A stretch of 64,000 nt of DNA, taken from assembly GCF_002531755.2 (NCBI RefSeq), contig NZ_CP034998.1, positions 2,046,001 to 2,110,000 on the forward strand. The letters run 5' to 3'. Of the stretch, positions 26,558-38,120 are shown piece by piece. The position numbers and the translations under genes were made by a program. Every line of letters begins with the position of its first letter. Position 1 is the first letter of the stretch. This DNA is from Rhizobium acidisoli (GTDB lineage: Bacteria > Pseudomonadota > Alphaproteobacteria > Rhizobiales > Rhizobiaceae). Under the pieces are notes generated by a model. The model saw only the letters and a program-made list of their open reading frames with translations. It was not told where the DNA came from and searched no databases.

Positions 26558-26896
26558 GTCCGTTTCTCCTCAGTTGTCGAGGCATCCGGAATCTCAAACA
26601 TCGGGCGCTGCAGCCACCCGTTTCCCGCGCGGGCAAACGAATACCGCCGACAGCCGATGTTTTCGACCAACGATCAGCCCCCAGCAGCGGGGGGCAAAAA
26701 CCTCGATCGCCGCATCGGAAATAGCGAAATTCGCGTTGCAAAACGCCACCTTGCCGGATCTGCCACATCCGCACCTGCCGCTGCGTCAGGACCATTGTGC
26801 GCTGCATCATCGATTTATCCCGGGTGTGACATTCATCCGATTCCCTTCATGTATCTTCCCGACTAAGAAGGGACGCACAGGTAAGGGAATCTCTTC
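26558..26896. other. 339-bp divergent intergenic region
   Basis: It separates the minus-strand SDR gene from the plus-strand DMT transporter gene. Open frames crossing it are continuations of antisense shadows. AGAAGGGACG and AGGTAAGGGAATC lie upstream of the transporter start at 26897. I see no strong palindrome. Confidence 0.5.
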
Positions 26897-27805
26897 ATGC
26901 CACGGTCACGCAATACTGAGGGCGCCATCTATATGAGCATGGCGATGGCCGGGTTTTCCGCGAGCGACGCTCTCTCCAAATCGGTGATCGCCTACATGAA
27001 CGCCGGCGAAATCATGTGCCTGCGCGGCCTCTTCACCAGCCTGCTCGTCTATCTGATCGCCTGGAAAATGGGCGCTCTGCGCTCCTGGCGCGTGGTGCTG
27101 AAGCCGATCATCATCCTCCGCATCGTCTGCGAGATGTTTTCCGCCGTCACCTATATCACCGCGCTCGGCATGATGCCGATCGCCAATGCCTCGGCGATCC
27201 TGCAGTCGCTGCCGCTGGTCGTCACCTTCGGCGCTGCGCTGTTCTTCAACGAGCCGGTCGGCTGGCGGCGCTGGTCGGCGATCCTCGTCGGCCTGGTCGG
27301 CGTGATGATCATCATTCGCCCCGGGCCGGAAGGGTTCACCGCCGCCGCCCTGCTCTGCGTCGCCGCGGTGCTGACGACGGCCGGCCGCGATCTCGCCACC
27401 CGCTCGATCGATCCGGAGATTCCCTCGCTGATGATCACCGTCATCACCGCCATCTCCATCTCCTTTTTCGGCGCTTTGCTCATTCCGGTGCTCGGCGGCT
27501 GGCAGCCGGTCAGCGCCACGTCGCTCGGCCATCTCCTGCTTGCCTCGGTGCTGGTGCTCGTCGGCTACCAGTCGGTCATCCTCGCCATGCGCACCGGCGA
27601 AATTTCCTTCGTCGCGCCTTTCCGCTATACCAGCCTGATCTTTTCCTCGCTGCTCGGTTTTTTCTTCTTTGCCGAAGTGCCGGACAGCTGGATGCTCGTG
27701 GGCGCTGCGATCGTCATCGCTTCCGGCCTCTATACGTTCTATCGTGAGGCCAAGCGCCGTGTGCCGCCGATCGCGCAGGAATCTGCGCCGCGCTCACCGG
27801 TTTGA
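26897..27805 (+). CDS. DMT-superfamily (EamA) transporter
   Basis: A 302-residue inner-membrane protein with ten hydrophobic helices arranged as two EamA repeats, each about 140 residues (YMSMAMAGFSASDALSKSVI opens the first; TAAALLCVAAVLTTAGRDLATRSI the second). Members export amino acids, purines or other metabolites; the substrate is not predictable. The C-terminal tail is basic and cytosolic. mobA follows 6 bp after the stop, so the three genes up to mobB may be co-transcribed, though a functional link with molybdenum cofactor synthesis is not evident. Confidence 0.88.
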   Translation: MPRSRNTEGAIYMSMAMAGFSASDALSKSVIAYMNAGEIMCLRGLFTSLLVYLIAWKMGALRSWRVVLKPIIILRIVCEMFSAVTYITALGMMPIANASAILQSLPLVVTFGAALFFNEPVGWRRWSAILVGLVGVMIIIRPGPEGFTAAALLCVAAVLTTAGRDLATRSIDPEIPSLMITVITAISISFFGALLIPVLGGWQPVSATSLGHLLLASVLVLVGYQSVILAMRTGEISFVAPFRYTSLIFSSLLGFFFFAEVPDSWMLVGAAIVIASGLYTFYREAKRRVPPIAQESAPRSPV

Positions 27806-27811
27806 GGCAGG

Positions 27812-28444
27812 ATGATGACTGAATTCTCTATCGGCAGATCCGAAATAGCAGGGGTCGTACTGGCCGGAGGCCGCTCGCAGCGCATGGGCCGCGACAAGGC
27901 GGGCGCAATGCTCGGGGCCGAAAGCCTGCTCCGCCATGTGCTGACTCGCCTCTCGCAGCAAGTCCTTCCCGTTGCCGTCAATGCCGATGCCGCCGCCGAG
28001 GATGTGCCGGTGATCCCCGACCGTTTTCGCGGCAAGGCCGGGCCATTGGCCGGCATCCATGCGGCGATGGTCTATGCTGCCGGCCTTCCTGGGATCACCC
28101 ATGTCGTCACCGTCTCGGTGGATTGCCCGTTCTTCCCGGCCGATCTCGTCGCCCGGCTGGCGGCAGCGCTCGAACGCCAGTCGCAGATCGCCATCGCCGC
28201 CTCCGAAGGCCGCAGCCATCCCGTCTTCGGTCTCTGGCCGGTGACACTCGCCGCCGATCTCGAAGCTTGGATGGTCACCGACGAAAAGCGCCGCGTGCGC
28301 GACTTCCTGTTGCGGCATGACGTTACGGAAGTAACGTTTCCGCTGCATCCGACTCGCGCCAGCCTGCTCGATCCTTTTTTCAACATCAATACGCCGGATG
28401 ATCTCGCCGAAGCCGAACGCTGGCTGGAGGCCCTTCGCGCATGA
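27812..28444 (+). CDS. mobA: molybdenum cofactor guanylyltransferase MobA
   Basis: Adds GMP from GTP to molybdopterin to form the guanine dinucleotide cofactor, in the cytosol. The 210-residue protein begins with the nucleotidyltransferase motif VVLAGGRSQRMGRDKA (residues about 11-26), has RGKAGPLAGIHAAM near residue 72 and the metal-site region VDCPFFPADL near 103. The tail FNINTPDDLAEAE is typical. ATG at 27812 or 27815 both fit. The stop overlaps the mobB start by 4 bp, so the pair is translationally coupled. Confidence 0.95.
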   Translation: MMTEFSIGRSEIAGVVLAGGRSQRMGRDKAGAMLGAESLLRHVLTRLSQQVLPVAVNADAAAEDVPVIPDRFRGKAGPLAGIHAAMVYAAGLPGITHVVTVSVDCPFFPADLVARLAAALERQSQIAIAASEGRSHPVFGLWPVTLAADLEAWMVTDEKRRVRDFLLRHDVTEVTFPLHPTRASLLDPFFNINTPDDLAEAERWLEALRA

Positions 28445-28962
28445 CCGCACCCAAAATCTTCGGCATCGCCGGCTGGAAGAACTCGGGCAAAACCGGGCTC
28501 GCCGTCCGGCTGGTGACGGAGTTCACCCGCCGCGGCTATAGGATCTCGACGATCAAGCATGCCCATCATGATTTCGATATCGACAAGGTCGGCGCCGACA
28601 GCTACCGCCACCGCGAGGCCGGCGCCCATGAGGTCACCATCGTCTCCGGCACCCGCTACGCCATCATGCATGAGTTGCGCGGGGCGCCCGAACCTGAATT
28701 CGAGGAGATCCTTGCGCGCCTTGCCCCCTGCGATCTCGTGCTGATCGAAGGCTACAAGCGCGAGCCGATCCCGAAGATCGAGGCCCGCCGCCTGGAGGCC
28801 GCCAACCGCCAGCCGCTGGCGCCGAGCGATCCCCATATCTGCGCCATCGCCGCCGACCACGCCGTGACGGATACGGCCCTGCCGGTCTTCGATCTAGACG
28901 ACACAGGCGCCATCGCCGATTTCATCGCCGGCATCGTCGGTCTCGAGACGCCCCGCCCCTGA
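28441..28962 (+). CDS. mobB: molybdopterin-guanine dinucleotide biosynthesis adaptor MobB
   Basis: A 173-residue GTP-binding protein that helps MobA in the last step of cofactor maturation. Walker A is visible in GIAGWKNSGKTGLAVRL near residue 7-22, then the KHAHHDFDIDKVGADSYRHREAGA block near residue 40 and DLVLIEGYKREPIPKIE near 100. The ATG overlaps the mobA stop. The 3' end overlaps the convergent hybrid histidine kinase gene by 69 bp (28894-28962), a real antisense overlap if both stops are as read. Confidence 0.95.
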   Translation: MTAPKIFGIAGWKNSGKTGLAVRLVTEFTRRGYRISTIKHAHHDFDIDKVGADSYRHREAGAHEVTIVSGTRYAIMHELRGAPEPEFEEILARLAPCDLVLIEGYKREPIPKIEARRLEAANRQPLAPSDPHICAIAADHAVTDTALPVFDLDDTGAIADFIAGIVGLETPRP

Positions 28963-31014
28963 GCCGCTTATCCGGCTATCGAACCTGAGAGGCGGATTCG
29001 CTTCGCCTGCCACCGCCTTAGCGATTTCCCTGGCAAGCTGGTCCTGGTTATAGGGTTTCGCCAGTCTCGGTAGATCGATGTCGGTGCCGGCGGGAAGATC
29101 GGCATAGCCGGTCGCCAGCACGATCGGCAGCGCCGGATGAATGGCCCGCGCCGCCTCGGCGAGCTGTGCGCCTGTCATGCCGGGCATCGAATAGTCGGTG
29201 ATCATCAGATCGAAATGCTGGCCGCTCCCGATCAGCTCGAGCGCCTGCGCGCCGGAATTTGCCTCGACGACCTCGTGGCCGAGATCTTCGAGCATGTCGA
29301 CCGAACTCATGGCGATCAAGGCGTCGTCGTCGACCAGAAGGATCTTCAGTCGGGATGCAGCCTGCGGTGTGGAGAGCACAGCCTCAGCCGGCCGCTCGGC
29401 GCGCTGTTCGGTCGCCGGAAGCCACAATTCGGCGGTCGTCCCTACGCCAAGTTCGCTTGTCAGAACAAGCGCGCCATTGAGCTGAACGGCAAGTCCATGG
29501 ATCATCGAAAGGCCGAGGCCAGTACCCTTTCCGAGTTCCTTGGTCGAGAAAAACGGATCGACGGCCTTCTTCAGCGTCTCGGCATCCATGCCCGTGCCGC
29601 TGTCGGCCACCGCCAACACGAGATAGGCTCCCTCACCGAGATCGCCGTCATTGCCGACAACCTGCTCCTCGCGTAGCGAAATCGACAACATTCCGCCATC
29701 CGGCATCGCATCGCGGGCATTGACCGCAAGGTTGAGCAGCGCCAGTTCGAGCTGGTTCGCATCGACCAGCGCCGGCGGCAATTTCGCCGGCAAGGTGGTC
29801 TCGATACTGATCGAGGATCCGACCGAGCGCCGCAGCAAGTCGTTCATCCCGGAGACCAGATCGGCCAGATCGACGGGCTTGACCTGCAGATCCTGCTGTC
29901 TGGCAAAGGCAAGCAAACGCTGTGTCAGCGCCGCCCCTCGGCGCGCGCCCTGAAGCGCCCCGTCGACCAGCCGCATCGCCTTGCCATCTCCGGCAAAATG
30001 TTTGCCGAGCAGCTCCAGATTTCCGAGAACCACCATCAACAGATTGTTGAAGTCGTGGGCAACGCCGCCCGTAAGTTGACCGATCGCTTCCATTTTCTGG
30101 GATTGGCGGAGCTGCTCTTCGGCTCTCTCACGCTGGGCGACCTCTTCAAGCAACGTCTGGTGGGCAGCGTTGACTTCCCTGGTCCTTTCCCTGACGCGCT
30201 CCTCGAGATTCTCGTTGAGCCGTCTCAGATTCTCCTCAATGGTCTTGCGAACAGTGGTATCGGAGCAGACCCCGACAAGCTTCCGCGCAGAGCCATATCT
30301 GTCGGCATAAAGCTGGGCATGAACCTCGGTCCAATGCTCTGATCCATCCGGCCAGATCGTTCTATGCTCGATCGAATAATCGCGTCCCGTATCGATCGTC
30401 TGGCGAAGGCGTGTCAGCACAAGGTCGCGATCGTCAGGGTGGATGCTGGCGATCAGATCATCACGCGTCACCTCAACGTCCGGCTCTCGACCGAAGACAG
30501 CTTTGCAGGTCGCCGATGCAGACAAGGCCATCGAGGATAGTTCCAGCTCCCACGCCCCGAGACGGCCGGCCGCAAGTGCTGTCTGCAACCGCCGCTCTCC
30601 CTCGCCCAAAGCCTCCAGCCGGGCGCGCGCTTCATACTGGCGCAGGCGCCCCCTTAATGCAGTCCGCGCAACGCTGATGAAGGACGTCGCATGGAAGGGC
30701 CTCTCTAGAAAGGTCACATTGCCAAGGATTTCGGAAAGCTTGGCGGCGGCAGGGTTTCGTTCAGGTCCCCCGCCGCGCTGGGTCAGGACGATGAATGGCA
30801 GGTCGGACCAACTCGGTTGGGCGGCAACCCAGGCAGCAATCGGTCTTAGGTCATTTCCGCGGACGGCCTCTTCGGTCAGGACGCCGACCGCGATTTCCTC
30901 ATCGAGTGACGCGGCGAACTGCCTCAGATCGGCAACGGCCATCGAAGGTAATCCGGTCTGATCGGTCAATGATGCGGCGACCTGTGCGTCGCGTCCGGCC
31001 GGTGCGTAGATCAA
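28894..31014 (-). CDS. PAS hybrid sensor histidine kinase with N-terminal pseudoreceiver and C-terminal receiver
   Basis: About 706 residues from a TTG at 31014 (the frame is open to 31161, but that part overlaps the kaiC-like gene and reads as shadow). Order: a receiver-like N-terminal domain (to about residue 130), a PAS domain with PAC segment (about 165-290), a coiled coil (ENLEERVRERTREV), HisKA with the phospho-accepting His in GGVAHDFNNLL, the ATPase with NLAVNARDAMPDGG and STKELGKGTGLGLSM, and a receiver with DDD and phospho-acceptor Asp in LMITDYSMPGMTG. No membrane segment, so cytosolic. It directly follows the KaiC-like gene (19 bp from that stop), and the two probably signal together. 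Confidence 0.88.
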   Translation of the reverse strand: MIYAPAGRDAQVAASLTDQTGLPSMAVADLRQFAASLDEEIAVGVLTEEAVRGNDLRPIAAWVAAQPSWSDLPFIVLTQRGGGPERNPAAAKLSEILGNVTFLERPFHATSFISVARTALRGRLRQYEARARLEALGEGERRLQTALAAGRLGAWELELSSMALSASATCKAVFGREPDVEVTRDDLIASIHPDDRDLVLTRLRQTIDTGRDYSIEHRTIWPDGSEHWTEVHAQLYADRYGSARKLVGVCSDTTVRKTIEENLRRLNENLEERVRERTREVNAAHQTLLEEVAQRERAEEQLRQSQKMEAIGQLTGGVAHDFNNLLMVVLGNLELLGKHFAGDGKAMRLVDGALQGARRGAALTQRLLAFARQQDLQVKPVDLADLVSGMNDLLRRSVGSSISIETTLPAKLPPALVDANQLELALLNLAVNARDAMPDGGMLSISLREEQVVGNDGDLGEGAYLVLAVADSGTGMDAETLKKAVDPFFSTKELGKGTGLGLSMIHGLAVQLNGALVLTSELGVGTTAELWLPATEQRAERPAEAVLSTPQAASRLKILLVDDDALIAMSSVDMLEDLGHEVVEANSGAQALELIGSGQHFDLMITDYSMPGMTGAQLAEAARAIHPALPIVLATGYADLPAGTDIDLPRLAKPYNQDQLAREIAKAVAGEANPPLRFDSRISGSGAGRLETDDAGDEIGDGACVV

Positions 31015-31033
31015 AGCCTTCGGGTTCGGGAAA

Positions 31034-32545
31034 TTAGGAATTGCCGCCGTCCTTGTTGTCGGTTGGCAAAAGCGGCGCGGATGCTGCGATGAATTCGGGA
31101 ACCCCGCGGAGCACCCCCTGGAACCCGACGAGAGGATCTCCGAACCGCAAGCCGGTCGCATCGATACGATACTCTCGTATCGTGTCCTCGTGGAAGCCGG
31201 TCCTCTTCTTGATCACCGAGACCGCCCGCCGCACCTTTCCCGCAGCTTCGAAGTAGCGCAGCAGAATGACGGTATCGGCGAGATAGGTGACGTCGACGGG
31301 CGCCTTCATGTCACCGACCAGTCCGTGCTGGGCAACGGTGAGAAAGGTGTTGGCTCCTTGCCTGTTCAGATATTGCAGCAGTTCGTGCATATGCAAGACC
31401 AACGAATTCTCGTCCGGCATTGAAGCCTGGTAGCCGTTGATGCTGTCGATAATCACGGTCTTCGCCCCCGATCTGTCGACGGAAGTACAGACGCGATGGG
31501 CAAATTCACCGGGTGACAGCTCGGCGGCATCAAGCTGCTCGATGTGCACCAAACCTTCATCCCTCAGAGCCTCGATATCCATGCCGAGCTGTTTCAGGCG
31601 TGTGAACAACAAGCCGAGCTCTTCGTCAAAAATAAAAACCGCCACCTTTTCGCCGCGTGCGACGGCCGCCATCACAAATTGAAAAGAAAAGGTGCTCTTG
31701 CCTGTGCCGGCAGGACCGAGGATCAGCGTACTCGACCCTCGTTCAAGCCCGCCGCCCAGAAGCAAGTCCAGCCCGGCAATGCCGCTGGCAAGCTGGTCGC
31801 GGACATAACTCGACCTGTGTTCGGCGGCGACGAGGCGCGGAAACACGACGACACCGCCGGTTTGGATGGTGAAATCATGGTATCCGCCGCGGAAAGCCTG
31901 TCCGCGAAATTTCGTCACCCTCAAGCGTCGGCGTTCGGCGCCGTAACTCGGCGCCAGCTCGTCGAGATGGATGACTCCGTGCACGACGCTATGCACCGTC
32001 TTGTCGAGGGTGTCAGATGTCAGATCGTCGAGCAGAAGGACGGTTGCACCTTGTCGGGCAAAATAATGTTTGAGCGCAAGGATCTGCCGGCGGTAGCGTA
32101 GCGAGCTTTGCGCGAGCAGCCTTATTTCGGACAGGCTGTCGAGAACGACCCGGCTCGGCCTGATCCGCTCGAAAGCTGCGAAAATTTCCTTTGTGGTCTC
32201 TCCGAGTTCGAGATCCGACGAGTAAAGCAAACTCTGCTGCTGCTCGGCGTCCAGCAGACTTTCCGGAGGCACGACCTCGAACACCTCGATATTGCCGTCG
32301 ATCACCATTCCGTGTGAGGCGGCCCCGGCGCGCAGTTCACTTTCGGTCTCCGAAAGGGTGATATAGAGTCCCCGTTCGCCGAGCCGCGCACCTTCAATCA
32401 GGAACTGCAACGCAATCGTGGTCTTCCCCGCCCCCGGATTTCCCTCCAGCAGAAAGACGTGGCCCGTGGAAAGTCCCCCCGCCAGAATTGTGTCCAAACC
32501 GGACACTCCGGTCCGGGCTTTCGTGGCAGGCAGTGCAGTATTCAT
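31034..32545 (-). CDS. KaiC-like two-domain RecA-family ATPase
   Basis: A 503-residue protein with two tandem KaiC domains. Walker A motifs are GNPGAGKTT near residue 37 and GPAGTGKST near residue 274; the first domain has LLLDDLTSDT and the second KTVIIDSINGYQ as Walker B-like strands. In cyanobacteria KaiC is the clock ATPase and kinase; non-cyanobacterial homologues, often with an adjacent histidine kinase as here, are linked to stress or timekeeping. No kaiA or kaiB is present in the window. It is the first gene of a two-gene operon with the hybrid kinase, so KaiC-to-kinase signalling is a fair inference. The name kaiC is not applied because the clock role is unproven. Confidence 0.9.
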   Translation of the reverse strand: MNTALPATKARTGVSGLDTILAGGLSTGHVFLLEGNPGAGKTTIALQFLIEGARLGERGLYITLSETESELRAGAASHGMVIDGNIEVFEVVPPESLLDAEQQQSLLYSSDLELGETTKEIFAAFERIRPSRVVLDSLSEIRLLAQSSLRYRRQILALKHYFARQGATVLLLDDLTSDTLDKTVHSVVHGVIHLDELAPSYGAERRRLRVTKFRGQAFRGGYHDFTIQTGGVVVFPRLVAAEHRSSYVRDQLASGIAGLDLLLGGGLERGSSTLILGPAGTGKSTFSFQFVMAAVARGEKVAVFIFDEELGLLFTRLKQLGMDIEALRDEGLVHIEQLDAAELSPGEFAHRVCTSVDRSGAKTVIIDSINGYQASMPDENSLVLHMHELLQYLNRQGANTFLTVAQHGLVGDMKAPVDVTYLADTVILLRYFEAAGKVRRAVSVIKKRTGFHEDTIREYRIDATGLRFGDPLVGFQGVLRGVPEFIAASAPLLPTDNKDGGNS

Positions 32546-32705
32546 TCATTGTTTCCTTCAGTTTCAGGTGTGAATTAGTGGCGAATGATGGAATGTCAAA
32601 TCGCCGGCGCAGCATGTTTTCACTCCAGCCAAGTGTCTGCCGGAGTATTTTAACAAGTGCTGGCGTGGATGCCCGCTCGTTGACGCGATCTGGGAATATC
32701 GGCCG

Positions 32706-33595
<890 letters not shown>

Positions 33596-33614
33596 TTATG
33601 AAACTTTCTCATAA
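33596..33614. promoter_or_regulatory. candidate LysR site
   Basis: TTATGA-AACTTTC-TCATAA is a perfect 6-bp inverted repeat directly upstream of the lysR start codon. It contains a T-N11-A core as expected for LysR-type regulators, and faces the divergent cupin gene 126 bp away. Since the regulator gene is frameshifted, the site may now be orphaned. Confidence 0.5.
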
Positions 33615-33739
33615 GTTCGTGCCAGAACTACCATCTAATCACGGCCAAAGGCACGCGCTAAATATCCTGTCATCTGAGGACGAAGACATCCGCCGCGCGC
33701 GGACGAACGCCCTCAACTCTCCGACAGGAAAGAACGATC

Positions 33740-36722
<2,983 letters not shown>

Positions 36723-36737
36723 GTGGCGGTTCTACTC

Positions 36738-37442
36738 TCACTGTTGATGGGTATCGCTCAGCCGATAGCCCACACCACGGATCGTCTTTATGGCGTCGCT
36801 ACTCGCCGCATCGAGTTCCGTAAGCTTGCCGCGCAGCCGGTTGATGTAGACGTCGATCGTCTTGTCGCGCGGGTCGTGCTCGCGAAAGAGCGCCTGCCGC
36901 GCGATGCATGACTTGGGACAATCTTTACCCGCACCGTCGTAGAGGACTTGCAGTATCCGTCCTTCGAGTGCGGTCAACGGCCGACTGGCGCCGCCAAAGT
37001 CCAGTGACAACTGTCCGATGTCGCAATCGATATTGCCTATCTTGAAAGCAAGGTTCTGCCGAGGAGCACTGCGGCCGAGCCGCGCCTCGTGCAGGCGATG
37101 GACGCGGGCCCGAAGTTCCTTCACGCTGAATGGTTTCATGACATAGTCGTCTGCACCGACGCTGATGGCATCCGCGCGACTATCAGCGTCGCCTGCGCCA
37201 GAGATCATGATGATAGGGACGTCAGATCGTGAGCGGGCCTCACGAAGCAGTTCCAGCCCGCTCCCATCAGTCAGATTGATATCGATGAGGATGCAATCAT
37301 AGGCTGCAAGCTCGTTTGAATGAATGAAACGGTTAGCTTGCTTTACGGTTGCAAGACAATCGAGCCTGTCGCGGGAATCCGACCAGCTCAGCCGCAACAT
37401 TTCAACGACGTCTCGCTGATCTTCGATGATCATTATGTTCAT
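36738..37442 (-). CDS. OmpR/PhoB-family response regulator
   Basis: A 234-residue two-domain regulator. The receiver (1-120) has the acidic IIEDQRD, phospho-acceptor Asp in CILIDINLTDGSG near residue 54, and the conserved Lys in VMKPF near 104. The winged-helix effector (about 130-230) ends with the wing KTIRGVGYRLSD. Its ATG overlaps the stop of the PilZ gene by 4 bp (ATGA), and the EAL gene follows after 15 bp. The likely partner kinase is the divergent multi-PAS hybrid kinase at 38121, but cross-talk cannot be excluded. Confidence 0.92.
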   Translation of the reverse strand: MNIMIIEDQRDVVEMLRLSWSDSRDRLDCLATVKQANRFIHSNELAAYDCILIDINLTDGSGLELLREARSRSDVPIIMISGAGDADSRADAISVGADDYVMKPFSVKELRARVHRLHEARLGRSAPRQNLAFKIGNIDCDIGQLSLDFGGASRPLTALEGRILQVLYDGAGKDCPKSCIARQALFREHDPRDKTIDVYINRLRGKLTELDAASSDAIKTIRGVGYRLSDTHQQ

Positions 37443-37930
37443 GGTCTCTTCGAGTGCTTGGTGTTTTGGCCCAAGCCTCCTTCCTGAGCGCCATGGGGCG
37501 GAGGTGGCATTGGCCGCAGCGTGGGCTGCACGCTTTCTCTCGCCGATATGGTCCTTGGACTAAGGCTTTCCAAGGTCGAAAACGGGTAACTCATGCGGGC
37601 CAGCCGATTGACAACGTCCGGGCTCAATGGTTTTACGAAGCAAAGATGCAGGAGTCCCGGCTCACGCTGAACGACAATACTGCCCACGACCATATCAAAC
37701 CGGCCAAGAACGAGATAAAGGTGATCCGGCACGAGCGACTTTCCTATGCGCACCGTTGCGCCACCTTCACTGATCTCAACAAGGAGGCACCGAATGATCT
37801 GGGCCTTGCGCATCCACTTTCCGGCGAAGAGCAGACTGCAGAAGAGCGTTACGCTGCGGCGGTACCATTTGCGGCTAAAATAGTCGGATTCGACGCGGCT
37901 GAGATAGGTCGTTCTCTTTGTGGAATTCAC
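37439..37930 (-). CDS. PilZ-like cyclic di-GMP receptor (probable)
   Basis: A 163-residue protein. The central segment IIRCLLVEISEGGATVRIGKSLVPDHLYLVL, then IVVQREPGLLHLCFVKPL, follows the strand order of PilZ domains, including the D/N-x-S-x-x-G motif in the form EISEGG. An upstream RxxxR is only partly kept, so cyclic di-GMP binding is uncertain. The C-terminal 45 residues are low-complexity. It is first of a three-gene operon with a response regulator and an EAL phosphodiesterase, which supports the assignment. Confidence 0.65.
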   Translation of the reverse strand: MNSTKRTTYLSRVESDYFSRKWYRRSVTLFCSLLFAGKWMRKAQIIRCLLVEISEGGATVRIGKSLVPDHLYLVLGRFDMVVGSIVVQREPGLLHLCFVKPLSPDVVNRLARMSYPFSTLESLSPRTISARESVQPTLRPMPPPPHGAQEGGLGQNTKHSKRP

Positions 37931-38120
37931 AGGCTGACCTCGATGCTTGCAGAGATCCCCTCCTCTGGGCCTGGGATCCCGCAGTTGATTGCATCGGATT
38001 AGACCGGCCCACCCTTAAGCGACCGCCGCGCCAAATTTAAAAAAGTTAAAATGGAGCGATCTCTCATGGATTTCGGCGCTCCCGGCGATTATCGAAGTTG
38101 AAGTCATCACGCTGAGGACG

